In this document: piece by piece, positions 37,801 through 50,400 of the stretch
How positions within the stretch are numbered: position 1 is the first letter of the stretch
Layout of the letters: the number at the start of each line of letters is the position of its first letter
From: Dasyornis broadbenti
Lineage: Eukaryota; Chordata; Aves; Passeriformes; Dasyornithidae
DNA: 64,000 bases
Assembly (NCBI GenBank): GCA_013397935.1
Contig: VZRN01003159.1
Span: forward strand, 2,395 to 66,394
Direction of reading: 5' to 3'
Made by a program: the position numbers and the translations under genes
Notes under the pieces: generated by a model
Seen by the model: only the letters and a program-made list of their open reading frames with translations
Database searches by the model: none
Told to the model about the DNA's origin: nothing

Positions 37801-40147
37801 TGCTCTGGCACAGGATGCTCCCAGAAATGCCAGGAATGACTCATCCAGCAGGACAAGGAAAGCTGTATAGCACTTACTGAGTAACTTGTGTGAAACAAAA
37901 AGGTGAACCTTTGTCATACAAGGCACAATATTTCAAAGTATTCACAGCCACAAGAGTGTTGGGAGGAGTTCTACAACCTGCATGGTGAACTGATGGCAGA
38001 ACAAGCAGAGTCCTCATGTCCGGGCTACTCCTGGGCGCCCACCAGTATTCTTGGTGCAGGAAGAGCTCAGGAGATTGCTCCAGGTAAGAAAATAGCCAGC
38101 AAAACATGTAATCCCATCTGTAATACCTGCCATTTCAGCACTGCCATGATTTAGACCCAAAATGTAGGTGCATCCCATACTCAGAGGAGTCTAGACTTGG
38201 AGCAATGTTTTAGAGCAAACACCTACATGTCTAGACCACTTCTTGGGCATTTTTCAATACTCTGCAAACAGCACACCCAGGTCCCAAAATTACATGTCCA
38301 TATGTATGTACCAGTGTGTGCCTGGCTGTCACCACAATTACAGGGAGAATCTGAGTTTCTAGCACCATAAATTTATAAATCCTTGGAATAATCTTTTGTG
38401 TTTGTTTTTTATCAAAACTTTCAGAATGAAACAAAGTTTTGCACAAATTCATTAATTTCAGTTAAGAAGGCAGAATATTTCTTTCAATCAGAACATGATA
38501 TAAAATTTGACTGAAAAATAGCAGGAGAAAATGGGTCTTTAGAGTATCTAATCCCTTCTTCTTTGGGAACAGACAGTTGTAGCAGTATACATGCCTTTAT
38601 GTAGGCACATATACTGCTTTGGAAGATCCCAATTCACTTGTTTTTTTCACTTTGAAACCTAGCTGGTTGAACAGTTGCCTCTGCAAAAGACATCTGAAGG
38701 GACCAAATAGTGAGTTTTGGCCCAGGCCTTCAGTTCAGCAGTGACAAAGAATGACTAGGTTTATGTCATCATGGTTTATTTCTTTAAAATTTATGTGTTC
38801 TCTGCATAAGCAACATCTTGTTTTTAATGATGTAAAATGAAAAACTTATAATCATCATGTCTCTTAAAATTGTAGGTGATTGAAAGTTTTTATTTGACAA
38901 GAAACATTAAGACCTCAGACACGTGAATTATGTCACCACCTTGAAGGTAGTGCCTTTCTTGTGAACTATGACATAGCATTAAAAAATTGGGTCTTCTTAA
39001 AGGCAAGCAAAAAGAAACCTAGGAAAGTATTTACAGTCACAACAAATACAGCAGTGTGTACATGTAGGAGTGCAGTCAAGTATTTTTATCTCTATTTATT
39101 TGAGTCATTCAGGCCCCACAAAAAAGTATCATCTAAACACAGCAAAGAAAAATTTACAATAATTAAAAGATTATTCTATTTCATAGTTCGTACAGCTTTT
39201 CTCAAACTCCAGTTGCAGATACTTTTGTTCCCATTAATAGGTGCAGAAAGCCTATGGAGAGCATTGTTAACAAGATTTCAACAATATATGCTTGTTTTTC
39301 TTTTTTACATACCTAACAGAAAAAGCAGCGACACCCAGGAAACAGACTGATTTTAAAAATTATTAAATGCAAGGAAATGTTTGCAGGCATTGACCATTGA
39401 GTCAGTCCAGCCACTAAAGGTCTGCAGTATCTCTTCAGGAATTCGTATTCACTCACCACGCACTGATATCCTATTCTCAAAACCTACATGGGCAAGCATT
39501 GTTAACATCAAGAACTATCACAGTTACTGGGAAGTTAAGGGGAAATTTTTCATTACTTAGTGCAAATAATAGCAGCTGAAAGCATTTTCTCAGCTGTTTT
39601 GAATATGGAAGGAAAATTAAATCCAGTTGTTATGCAAAACTTACAGAAGCCTCACAAAAGAAGAAAAAAGTATGTTGCAAGTGAAGGAAATGTGAAATAG
39701 CTGAAAAGACAAAAAAACCTAGTCATGTAGCAGGAGTTGCTTTCCCCCTGAAGTGGTAGTGAGAAGGTATCCTGTACTTTGACAGAGGAGAAAGGATCCC
39801 CATATGGAGCTGTGCACCGAAGAAAAGCAGATTCTTTTTGACAGACCCACACCACTCCCTCCTTAGCCCTGCTACCACTTTTCAGGGTGTCCACCCCCAT
39901 CAGCACAGCCCTCCCCAGTCCCCAGTATGTCCACTCTGGCACAAAGTAAACACTCAAGGACAGATTTTGTGTTCTTTAACCGGAGTGAAAAAAGGCCATT
40001 AAAATTATCGAATGGCTTTTCCATGTGTGCATGTTGTCAGTTCTGCCCCTCAGCTGTCATAACCCTGACACTTTTCTGACAGACAAAAATATCTGATTTC
40101 TCTCAATGTCGTCAGTCAAGAAAGGGACTTATGGATGGAACACCATA
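31831..40147. other. Unique sequence, no gene recognised
   Basis: No coding region or named transposon is recognised. A locally GC-rich part lies at 35270-35480. The part at 34690-34900 is AT-rich and repeat-free with TAAT-type motifs. Small items include a duplicated GAGGTAAA near 36680-36700. Open frames reach about 130 codons (33157-33540, plus strand) but show no recognisable domain. Confidence 0.6.
34690..34900. promoter_or_regulatory. Possible conserved non-coding block
   Basis: Repeat-free AT-rich sequence with octamer-like ATGCAAAG at 34788-34795 and a CCAATTATTATGGCC cluster near 34855-34870, of the kind frequent in vertebrate enhancers. No conservation evidence is available from the sequence alone. 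Confidence 0.13.
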
Positions 40148-40393
40148 CTTAAACTGGAGAGGTTTTACATTAGATGTTGGAAAAAGTTTCTTCATAGGAA
40201 AGATTGTGAAGTGTTAGAAGAGGCTGCTCAGAGAAGTGGTGGAGTCACCATACCTGGAAGTCTTTAAAAAACATGTGAATAGGGCACCTGAGGATGTGGT
40301 TTAATGGTGACCATTGTTGTGGCGGTGCTAGGTGGATGGTTGGACTTGATGATCTTAAAGATCTTTCCCAACCTTAATGATTCTCTGATTCAG
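40148..40393 (+). mobile_element. CR1 LINE fragment, 3' end, older subfamily
   Basis: A plus-strand CR1 3' region of a different type from most others in the window. It contains TTAGATGTTGGAAAAAGTTTC (with TTCATAGGAAAGATTGTGAAG after it), GAGGATGTGGTTTAATGGTG, GGTTGGACTTGATGATCTTA and ends AACCTTAATGATTCTCTGATTC. The tail differs from the AAGGTCCCTTCCAACCC type, marking a separate and probably older subfamily. Only about 250 bases are left. Confidence 0.9.
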
Positions 40394-40683
40394 TGACCCT
40401 CCAAAATCAGTGACATTTTGTGTAGGTGTCAATATCAGTTGAGAATGTGATGAGTGATCCTATGGGTTTTCACAGGCAAGATTTGCTTCTTCCAATGGGT
40501 GTAAAACATGTATGGGACAGCCTTTAAAATTAACAGGATCTTGTCAATCTGTAAAGAGTTTGGTTTCATTCCAGAAGCAGGATTAATTGAGTTGCAGCAT
40601 CTGGATTTTGAGGAGTTGTTTGATACTAGAAGAAAAGAGATGAGTTGCACTGCAAATGTTTGTTGGCTCTTGCAGCCTGGAGC

Positions 40684-40725
40684 TTTTTTTTTTTTTCTTT
40701 TTTCTTTTTTTACTTTTCATTTTCA
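40684..40725. repeat. T-rich low-complexity tract
   Basis: Runs of T interrupted by C, roughly forty bases. It could be a polypyrimidine tract by chance, and no exon follows that I recognise. Confidence 0.88.
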
Positions 40726-43700
40726 GTTCAGCTGCAGCTGTTTCATGCAACCATGTTATTTCCCTCTGCTTGTTGCAGAGGAACAAGCAATTCCAGTGAA
40801 GTAATGAATCCATGCAGATTCACTCCTGAAAAGATAAATTAATCTTCCCCAGTTTTTTTCATGTATTCCCCAGGGTGCACACAACTGAATGATGTCAATG
40901 ATCATAATTTTTAAAGAAGAGACAGAAAACCTAGTTAAAAATAGGGCGATTTGCCACTAGTGCAGGTGTGCAACCCTTGGGTCACCAAGGACCAGTTCAC
41001 TCAGCTGCCACTAGCGCATCGCAAACTGAGTGACATCTGGGCTGCCAACAGTGCCACAGAGTCAGCCTGAGACACTCAGGGCAGAGACAGGAGTTTCTGC
41101 ACATTGCACATTCTCTGCTTGCTTGTGGTCATAAGAGAAGTTACTGTCATGGATTGCATACACCAGAGCTTGGTGCGGCTGAAAATTGCTATGCTCCATG
41201 TGCTCTCGGAGTACCCTCAGGGTTGAAGCCATGGGCAGGGGTACATGAGAAATAAGAATCTTCGTGCAGTAACTTTCTTCTCCAGAGCTCAGTCACCACC
41301 TACAGAGAATAAAGCTGCTTTTCCATCCGGTCACTTCAACAGAAAAATAATTAAAGCACTGCATTTCTACCATGTTTCACAGTCTTATCAGGCAGCTCTT
41401 ACACAAACCAGAAGGAGTTTAACAATCATTCAGTAGTCACTGATGTACAGGAAAGATTTGCTATATGGAAAAGGTCTAAACATGACTCCTTAAAACAGTA
41501 TGTGTAACCTTTTCCCATTAATTCAGATAGCAATGAGTGAGAGGCCTTGGTAAAAGAGTTAATAAATGTCAAGGAAGTTTTGCAACAGCAGAAACCACAA
41601 GTCTCATTTCACTTTTGCATTTATTTTACAAAAAGGTGACTAGAATTACTCTTAATTTAGAGTTGAAATGAGGATCTGAGCCAGCAATATCACAATCTGG
41701 TGTAAGGAGTTTGCAGAAAAGCTTTTTTTTTTAAGATAAACTTCTCAGACACAGGAGGTGATAAAAAATGTCATTTATGTGTCTCTGCATCTCAGGAGGT
41801 AAATTTCAGAATCTTCTTGTGTCTCTACAGACTCTTACTTTCTTTCATTCATTTGTTGTACTTCAGGTCTCTTAATTGAATCCCTTAGACACACCACTGA
41901 ACTTTTCTGCAGCTCTCTTAACAATAGAATATTTATGATTATTAACATTTCAGATTTTCTTATTAAGTACTTATTCTAACATCCTATTTAATTTTTGTTA
42001 AAGGAACTGTTTCCATTGAAGTAAATGGCATAACTCCAGCATGAGTAGCATCATTCCCAAATTGGTGTTTTGATGCCATTTTCTATTTTTAAATGTTAAA
42101 TGGAAATGTTTTGTACACCCAAATATAAAAGGAATACCTCATTATCTAAGTTTAGCTTAATTTAGCTGTGAAACTACTAAAAAGAAAACACCACCTCTAT
42201 TCATGCTGGGTCCTTTTCAACAATGTCTACTGAAAATAAATGAGATTACTTCTTCCCTCTCTCCTTCCATTCAGCGTGATGTAGAGCTATTATTTCAACC
42301 TACATGAAGATTTTTAGTCATCTTCTAAGATACAACTTTGGTAACTGCTGAGGCGATTCTTATACTCCTAAAATATCTATCTTCCTGCTGTCAGCTTTTC
42401 ATTTCTTCAAAACATTAGAAACATAGACAAGGATTTTTGGTCTGGGACTGTCAGTCCTCACCTCATCACACAGGAGCCTGAGCACAGAGGTGCAGATGTG
42501 GCCTGAAAACCTGGATGGGCAGAGTGTCCAGGTTCTCTGCCTTCAGCACAGATGTTTTGCCCATCCTCATGAGCAGCATAGGGCAGCCTGCAGACTGTGA
42601 ACTGCAACCTGCATTTGCAGAGCACGTGAAATATCGTCATCAACGCAGGCCTGTATGGGTTAAATTGCCCCTCAGATCCCTTCACTTGTTTCCTCCAGTG
42701 GGGGTGTTTTGTTTTGTGCAGTTTCTTTGTTGGCTTTCCAATGTCTTTGGGAAGGAGAATGTACAGACTGAAAGTATTGCTTCAACTGCTCTAGGTTATG
42801 GTTTCATTCAAGCTGACTAGATTTGGATTACCTGAATGTCAGACACACTAAACTCCAAGGCTTTGACTCAGACCTGCCTTCAAATGAAGAGGTAAAAAAG
42901 CATCAAGTGAAAATATCATGGTCATAACACAGGATACCTCTTGGGGAGGTACACAGGAAGAAAGTCCTGGTTTAGATGGTTTTCCAGCAGGCATCCAGCA
43001 TATTTTTATCGCCTTCTTCTCTAATAAGGTAATAAAATACTTTAACTTCTCCAGACATTGTGTCAACAGCTACCTTCAAGCAATACTTTGGAAATAGAGT
43101 GAGGATGGGGAGCCTTGGAAAAACTGCAAGTCCCAAGCATTATTTATTAGGGAAAGAGAAACTTTGCTCAAATTTAAGTGTTGAACTATTTGAACTGCCT
43201 TCAGGTAGTGGAGATTGTATTTTCCCTAACTGGGTCACGGTATGATCTGTCAGTCACTTGTAAAGCCTAAATGTGTTGCAAATTATGACCTGCTTGTTCT
43301 GCTCGATAGGCATAAATAATTCCCCTAAGCCGTTTCATAACAGACCACGTACTGCCTTTACAGAAATCACCCCTTTGAGAAACTGATCTGTTCCGTTTGC
43401 TTTCATTTCCCCCAGTGACCTAGTTTTGGAGTAGAACAGCACTTTTTCAAACTATGCTGAATTTTTGAGCTAGCAGTATCAGTCCTTCTGAAGACATCAA
43501 CAGAGACTGCAAGACAGCACATGAGACGGGCTGTGCCACAGCATGAGGCAGTATCCCACCTGACGTGCCTGGTTCTGGTGCCAGCCCACCCAGCAGCTGC
43601 GTTTCACCAGCTGTGGCAGCCACCCCACAAGCTCACCCTGGGGAAGGCAATCTTGTTTTCCAAGCATGCAGAGCCCACTCCTCCCACCCCCAGAAAACAG

Positions 43701-44980
43701 AAGCACAAAAAGTCTGATAGAAAGGGGTTCCAGACTTTGCAGTTATGGTTGCACCAAGAACGGATTTCAGAATAGAGTGCTGGAGAGGCTGTAACACCAG
43801 CTAAGGGAGAGCCATACCTGTATTTTAAATAACCAGCATACACACAATGACCATGTAACCCTTGCAAGAGCAGGAATATCTCTTGACTGTGTGGCAGACC
43901 TTCATTTCACGTGACGTGGTGGCATTCCACTAGTTTGAGACGTCCTTTACCAGTCATTCAAGGTGTAGGTGTGGCCTTATGTATCTACAGCAGCTTTCTT
44001 TTTCTGTCCCCCCTCAAAGCTGGTGCTATAAGCATGGGAAATTGAAATTGAAAACAAGAAGTGTTCCTGTTGAAAAATTTTCGTGGTTACCAGAAAACTG
44101 CATTTGTCGTCTAGTTTTCTGAGCAATTCACCAATCTATCTACACTGCTTTTCATGGAAGGTGTTTACTAATTTTACACACATTTCCAAAGCAGTAACCC
44201 TATCCATTACCCATATGCCAAGCATCAGACTGCAGCAGCTGGTTGGAAAACAGTTTAATCTCTTTTAGATGGCTTAAAATCCATGGCTTATAATTGTATA
44301 AAGGTAGAGCCAGGCTAGACATCATCAAAATGCTAACTTCAAGGCAAACGGGATGTCAGATGCCATCAAGAACTCCTCAAGTTTCCAGGACACACTCCAA
44401 GGAAATCGCTAGTTTGTTTGATGTCATTCCATACCAGAGCATATTGGCACTAGGAGACTTCACGTGGAATGTGGGGCCCCTCCAAAGCGCTTCCTGGAAA
44501 AAGCTGTGCTGCTTCTCAAGCTGATAAGAATATTGTACAGCATATGCAGTGATTAATGGATTGATCACAAAAAGTCAATGTGGTCTGGCAGGAGAGAGCC
44601 TGAGACCACACAAAGACAGAAGGAGGACTGCTGCTCTTGCAGGAGGCCCGGACTGAAAGGCTGAATTGCCATCAAAACATTTGTTCTTTCCTCAGGCTGC
44701 TAAAGTAATTACTCCGTTTCAAAAGCAGTGCCCACAGTGGGACAGACCTTATATGTATTTTTTCTGTTTGTTTTAGGCCACACTTAGCCTGATAGAGAAA
44801 AAGAGTCTTTTCTAACTTCTGCTTTTGGAGGCACCTATTAGCAGCAGCTTCAGAAAGATGTGCAAGAATTCCCACAGATTATATTCTGATAAGAACAGGA
44901 ATTCCATATAGAAATTCCTTATAGGAAAACTTTTCAGCATAAAAAACATGCAGGGTTTATTTTCCAATGACAAGTCATAT

Positions 44981-45002
44981 GTGTGTGTGTGTGTGTGTGT
45001 GT
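44981..45002. repeat. (GT)11 microsatellite
   Basis: Eleven uninterrupted GT units, expected to be length-variable between individuals. Confidence 0.97.
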
Positions 45003-45489
45003 CCCATTATTCTCGCTCAATCTGCCTATCCAAAACTAAACTGATAAAATATGTATATTTTTCCCTCATCTTTGAATCTATGGATTCTCACTTGGTGTTC
45101 CCTTCCCCTTGCAGAAATCTAAAATTTTGCATAGTGTAATTCTCCTCTTCCCTGTTACAGTATTTCATGGTGTACCAGTATTTCATGCTGTTATTAAAGA
45201 TAACTAAATTTTCTAGTAACAAAACTGCATGCCAATAGCTCTAATACTTTGAGATATCAAGAAGTGCCCTGGTCAGGAATGGAAGCAGAAAATTTAAATT
45301 GGAAAAGTTCATGAACAGATAGTGTGGAAAGACACCAAACTAGAGCAACTAAAATAAAAATCCTAATTATTTTTTTTTATTCACAAAACATGTTTTGTTT
45401 TTGACATTTGAACTCTTAATTATGTCTTAAGAAAATTTTCAAAATAGGTCATCTATAAAGTGTAGAAACCTTATGCTTTAAAAGGTTTT

Positions 45490-45582
45490 TAACAAAAAAA
45501 ACCAAACCAAAAAAACCCCGAAAACAAACAAACAAACAAACATACAAAAAAAAAAAAAACCCTAAAAAAAAAAAAAAACAAA
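45490..45582. repeat. A-rich and (CAAA)n low-complexity tract
   Basis: Poly-A runs with ACAAACAAACAAACAAAC in the middle and two long A runs after it. No transposon body is seen upstream, so it is not clearly a retroposon tail. Confidence 0.9.
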
Positions 45583-47395
45583 CTCTTTTGAAAGTAATTT
45601 CATTTTCCTAAAAGGGCCCTCTGTAGTAAAAAAAAAAGTCAGGATTTCTCCTTTACATGTTTACCAGACTTTGCTCTCCCACCTCCTGCTTGGCAAGATA
45701 CTAGTGTCTTCAGAAATACTTAGTCTTTTCTGTTTACAAATGTCACAGACATCATTTTATCTATCCTTTGAGGGCTTTCCAAGCCACTATAGCTTAACTT
45801 TGCCCAGATGGATGATGCCTATTCTGTTGAAACTTTTGTCCTCCATCCCAGTCTTATGATTTGCCTGCAGTTGCTACAGCTGAAATTGATGTTGGAATTT
45901 CTTTGCTGAGCCTTCGTGTTTAAGATCAGCCCAGCCTCAGGGAAGGAGCTGCACAGGCTTACCATGGCCTCCACCTCCTCACCCAGCTGCCAATGTTAGT
46001 GAGGACATGGCCCACTCCTTTAACAGCCTTTAGGAAATGTGTGTCTGATGTTGCGTATGAAGTGTTGATGCTTCCTTTCAGTGCTATAAAATAGCAAAAT
46101 ATTGTTCTTAATAACAAATACAATGTACTTGTGATGATTTGTTGAGCTTTATTGTTATATTCCACCAGATAACTTCCAAATTTATTATGGAACTGTCATT
46201 TCCTTTCCATCTCAAGAATTCACACTTCATTTTTTGACCCTTTAAATACCTCTTTCAGAAAACATGTCTTCTATAGCTCCTTTCAGCCTGAATCCAGCCT
46301 ATTCCTTCCATAGATTTAAGTCCCCCAAGTTCTCAATTCCCTCCTCAGACTTCCACAAGTTCCTGCAAGAACAATGATGCAAACTAACATTGATAGGAAA
46401 AGAGGATATTAACCCTGGCAGTGTGGAGATCCCACGATGTCATCTGCTCTTTCAGAGTCCCAGCGGTCTCAGGGGAAATTAACTTTTGAGTGGATTGCGT
46501 GCTGATGATTCGCGAGACACTTCGGATTTCACTGCCCTGACAGCCCAAGCTGCTGGGAAGGGTGTGTGTGAACTTGGTTATCTTTAGGGAAGATGACTTG
46601 GAGCTACAGGCAGGCCAGACTTGGGGCTGGTGCTCAGCTCTGCCATCCCCATGCAGAAGATACTGCACAGCATGACTCAGCCCAACCCTGTTTTCCCTCA
46701 GTGTGTGCCCCTGCTACAGCTCCAGTCTCGTGATCCTGATGCAATTCCAATTACATCACCCACATCATGTAACAGCTCAGCAAAATGACTGAAGATAACA
46801 GTAAATAGAGCTAAAACTTAAAAAGCAGATTTCCATGTTTAGTCATCCATAAGGAACTTTTGAGACTAACTTAAAATTTACTAGGACAACTTTCTTGTGC
46901 AAGCCAGGCTATATGATTGCTTTGCAATAATAAGCACACCCAACTATTAACCTCCACTCCTACTCACATATTTTTTGGTCTGTGTCCTTTGTTTTTAAAT
47001 TTTGTTTAATTTTATCTCAGGGGAGGTTAGGGAGGTGAGTGGTTTAAGATTAAGCCCCTATGCTGCAGCAGAATTGACTGTTTTCAGTACAAAACTCTAA
47101 TCATCTATGGTGGGAAGTGGACCATGTTAAGGCTTTCCCTAGATCACAAAACAAAAGTACTTAATGGAAAGCCCTTGCAGCATAGATAAATTCTTTTTAA
47201 GAATGTGCATATTCTTGTCTGCATAGTCTGTTTTAGTTTTTGGTTGTAAACCACAGGACAATAACATAAATTAACTTCCTTACATTACTGGACTTTGGAC
47301 TGGGCTTGAACACAGGTTAAACCAAGAAGGGCAAACTTGCTACATGTTTTTAATCCATCTCAAAAACACAAGATCTAGGTGTCCTAGATCAAATA

Positions 47396-47900
47396 TTGAC
47401 CTAATTTTAAACATAACAGCAAGGCTATGTATTTCAAAGCAATTAATTGCACCAATAAAATTCATAGGCTTTGATGAGAGAGGTTGTTCAATTTATGACA
47501 GCTTATCCAAACTCTTCCTGTTTGCTGCATCTCATGCCGCAATTGCCCCTAAGATAAATTATCTGACTTATCTAATATACGTATCTCATTAATACACATG
47601 AGGTAAAGACAGAAACTTTTCATATGCACTAGACCACACCTACCACACCATCCTTATGACTGTAAGCGATGCAATAGCTTGTAAATAAAACTGTAGCCAT
47701 CTTTGGGACTTTAAATGTGTTTATTGAGTTGACCGGAAATGCATCTTTAGAACACCTTTACTTGACAACAGTCTTTGTGGGGCTAATTAGCTATTCTTTC
47801 CACTAGAAATAACAACTCCCTTGCAAATTTTCTAATTAAATCTGCAGCTGCTTGAAACAGTATTAGCACAGCAAAGACTTCCTCTAAGCAAGCCTATTGG
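47396..47900. promoter_or_regulatory. Candidate conserved enhancer-like block
   Basis: About 500 bases of repeat-free AT-rich sequence carry two perfect TAAT-type palindromes, GCAATTAATTGC at 47439-47450 and GCTAATTAGC at 47782-47791. There is also a TCF/LEF-like CTTTGATG at 47469-47476 and several GATAA/TTATC strings (for example AGATAAATTATCTGACTTA near 47552). The density of developmental-factor core motifs and absence of decay signs are typical of deeply conserved vertebrate enhancers. Function and conservation are inferred, not shown. Confidence 0.28.
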
Positions 47901-49339
47901 GAGCCTGCCAGTGACCTTACCCTAGATGTCAGCTGAACCAAGGACTATGTAACACATTATGCAATTCAGGAGGAAGCCTCATGGCTGCTCACAAGGAAGG
48001 AGAAGCCCTGTTGAGGGTAAGAGTCAGGGAGAAAACACTTGCAGTTCCTTGTTGGTTGATAGACACTTTTCTATACTTTTCCTAAGAAAAAAGAGAGATG
48101 AAGGAAAAAATAACATCAGATTGGGAACGGACAGCAACTTGATGGTTAGGCACACAGAAGCTATCTGAGGTTTAAATTCAGCGTAAATAAGCATGACCCT
48201 GCTCCCTCTGATCTCCTGGTTCCTCAGCAAGAGCCAGAGTGAGTGGAGATGTTTCAGGTGGAGAATGTCTTGGGAAAACAGACGAGTTAGTCTCAACATT
48301 TTGTCTTCTAATAAAGAAAAAAAATAATCTATACATCTGTCTTAGGCCAGTGCAAACCTTCATGAGTAGCACAGCCAAACCTATACAAATCAGATAAGAT
48401 AAGCAACCAGTCTAGTTTTGGAAGTGATGCTCTGAAACCTTATGAAAAATTGACCCCTGCTTTTATCAAGCACCTTTAATCACTAGACCTGCAAATCCCA
48501 CACTGTTTTGATGACTCGGGGATGGAAGATATCAACTTTTCAGATGTTAGCCCATATTTGGTGCATTTTTTATATGTGTTTTTTGTTGAAATTTAGAGAT
48601 AACGTGGCAGTGTAAATATTAATAGCTGTATCTAGAGGGCTAGCAAAATTTCTGGTTCATCTGGTTCATTCTGGTTCATTGAGACAAGAGTAGCTGAAGA
48701 TTTATTTTTAAACAAATTTGCTATTCGTAGTTCTGAGCATACAGTAAGTTATACATATTATCTCACGCATTTCTTTTTATAAGAATACATAAAACAGTAA
48801 ACTATCTTACTGTACCCTGCAGTCAGTAGGCAACCTGCAGCAAACCACTGATGAGACTGAGAGTACAAAGTCTAATACTCTTGTGGCATCCATATAGTCC
48901 CCAAACACAGAAAGAATGATGATTAGACCAGTAAGTAAAATACCTCTGAACAAACCTCTATCTGTTTAACTTTTCTTAGGAGTCATATGGTAGGAAAATT
49001 CTTAACACAGGGAAAAAGACTGTTAGTGATGTAAAAAAAAGTTGCCAGTGTGGGGGGCCATTAATAAAGAAGAAACCGTGTATATTGATCTGTCAATCCA
49101 CAGCTTCAGTACGCAATTTTGTTTCATTTGTTTCAAAGGTGTTAATTCTACACAGAGGGATCCTGCAGATCATCTCCTCTCTGCTTCCAGGGGTAAAGAG
49201 ATTTGTGACATTTTTAAATACCCCATGCAATTCCTCTCTCAAGGTGTTAGTACACTCAGCTAAATGTCTCATACGGGTAGTAAGACCGCTAGTAGTTGCT
49301 GTTGTCAATTGTCCACTACAATTTTAACTAATTTTCTAG

Positions 49340-49690
49340 CACATGTAGGCCTGAAGAAAAAGATCCATCTTTTATGAAGCTACATACTCTGTGCTTGAGG
49401 ATCATTATCAAGTCTCCCTTCGGTGTTTTTTCCCTTTCCAATTTCCAGTTCCATAAATTTGTCTTCACATGTGTTATTTTCTAGACCTTTCACCTTTCTA
49501 ATCTCTTTACTTTGGATTTTATTTAGATGGTTATCTTATTTCTGGAAGTCCAGTGTCCAAATCAGGACAGCTGCAGGTTAAACACAATGCAGACGTGGTC
49601 AGATGTCTCCATGTGATATTTTCCTTTTATACAAGAGGGTGACACTGTTGACTCATTTTCAGTGTATGATCTACTACAAAAGATAGGACT
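49340..49690 (-). mobile_element. Ancient CR1-like LINE, 3' block
   Basis: The plus strand carries strongly diverged but ordered landmarks of an old amniote CR1/L3-type element in inverted orientation. These are AAGTCTCCCTTCGGTGTTTTTTCC (49410-49433), ATTTTCTAGACCTTTCACC (49477-49495), an AATCAGGACAGCTGCAGG segment where younger copies have the 'not-so-recent' ACTGGACACAGTACTCCAGC type (49559-49576), and CACTGTTGACTCATTTTCAG (49643-49662). The similarity is far weaker than in the other CR1 copies, implying great age. Recognition is by memory of the consensus order and needs an alignment. Confidence 0.6.
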
Positions 49691-50089
49691 CTTCCAAAGA
49701 ATTTTTTGTGACTGGTTTTGCTCAAATGGAGTAAATACTAGATTTATTCCATACAACTCTTTCCACAGGTTTACTGCTGCAGTGCCCTTAATAAGTTGCA
49801 TCTTATTTTTCAAAACCGTATCCAGCTTACCACAATCATATCAAGCTCTAATTGCACCCTTAGGTGGAACTCTGGCTCTTCTCACTGGAGTACCACCTGA
49901 ACCTATCCAACATGCTCTCTACTCGACTTTGCAAGTGATTCAGAGAAATGCTGAAGAGACTGCAAAGCAGGGTGGGCTGCAACAAAATCACACCTTCACA
50001 TGAAAAGGCTAATCAGTAAACTTTGAACTTGGCTTCCCAACAGCTGAGCACTCACTGTGGTGCAATTTTATCAGGTTCTGTCCCTTCAG

Positions 50090-50400
50090 CTTGTCTAGCA
50101 GGATGTCACCTGCTTGTCAAGCAGTCCTACTGAGAGATCAAGAAAACTGACTGATGTGCACACAGCCTGTCATGCTGCCAGGGCAGAAAATTAGACAGAT
50201 TTGAAATCGTTTGTCCCGAGAACATTCATTTTGTCTGTTGTTCATCCCCATATTTATCTTCTTGGTATTTCAGTCTGAGTATTTGTTCCAGCACTTTTCT
50301 AGGAATTGAAATTGTAGTCAGAGCCAATAACGTCAGTCTGCTCTTCATTTGTTGTTTTTTTTAAACCTATGCACTGTCATTACCTGCTACAGTTCCATGC
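50090..50400 (-). mobile_element. Ancient CR1-like LINE, reverse transcriptase block
   Basis: The plus strand resembles the reverse complement of the RT fingers/palm region of an old CR1/L3-type LINE. Ordered landmarks are GATGTCACCTGCTTGTCAAG (50102), AAAATTAGACAGATTTGAAA followed by TCGTTTGTCCCGAGAACATTC (50187-50227), ATCTTCTTGGTATTTCAG (50256-50273), ATTTGTTCCAGCACTTTTCT (50281-50300) and TTTTTTTTAAACCTATGCACT (50355-50374). In the element's sense direction the frame contains stops. With the block at 49340-49690 it may be one element interrupted by about 400 bases I cannot align. Confidence 0.55.

Larger units (their letters stand above)
40394..49339. other. Mostly unique sequence; simple repeats and one candidate regulatory block; no gene recognised
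   Basis: No coding region is recognised. It contains a T-rich tract (40684-40725), a (GT)n microsatellite (44981-45002), an A/CAAA-rich tract (45490-45582) and the non-repetitive AT-rich block at 47396-47900. A triplicated CTGGTTCAT unit lies at 48653-48681. A passage near 40955-41030 repeats the phrase GCCACTAG twice (at about 40953 and 41008), with no clear unit. Locally GC-rich passages at 42460-42700 and 43500-43700 hold short open frames on both strands. Confidence 0.55.

Noticed and set aside
45490..45582. Poly-A tail of a processed retrogene
   Set aside because: No gene-like sequence precedes it. It is a CAAA/A low-complexity tract.
49662..50003. 113-codon plus-strand frame as a gene
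   Set aside because: The first part overlaps the antisense of an ancient CR1 block and the rest resembles no protein I know.
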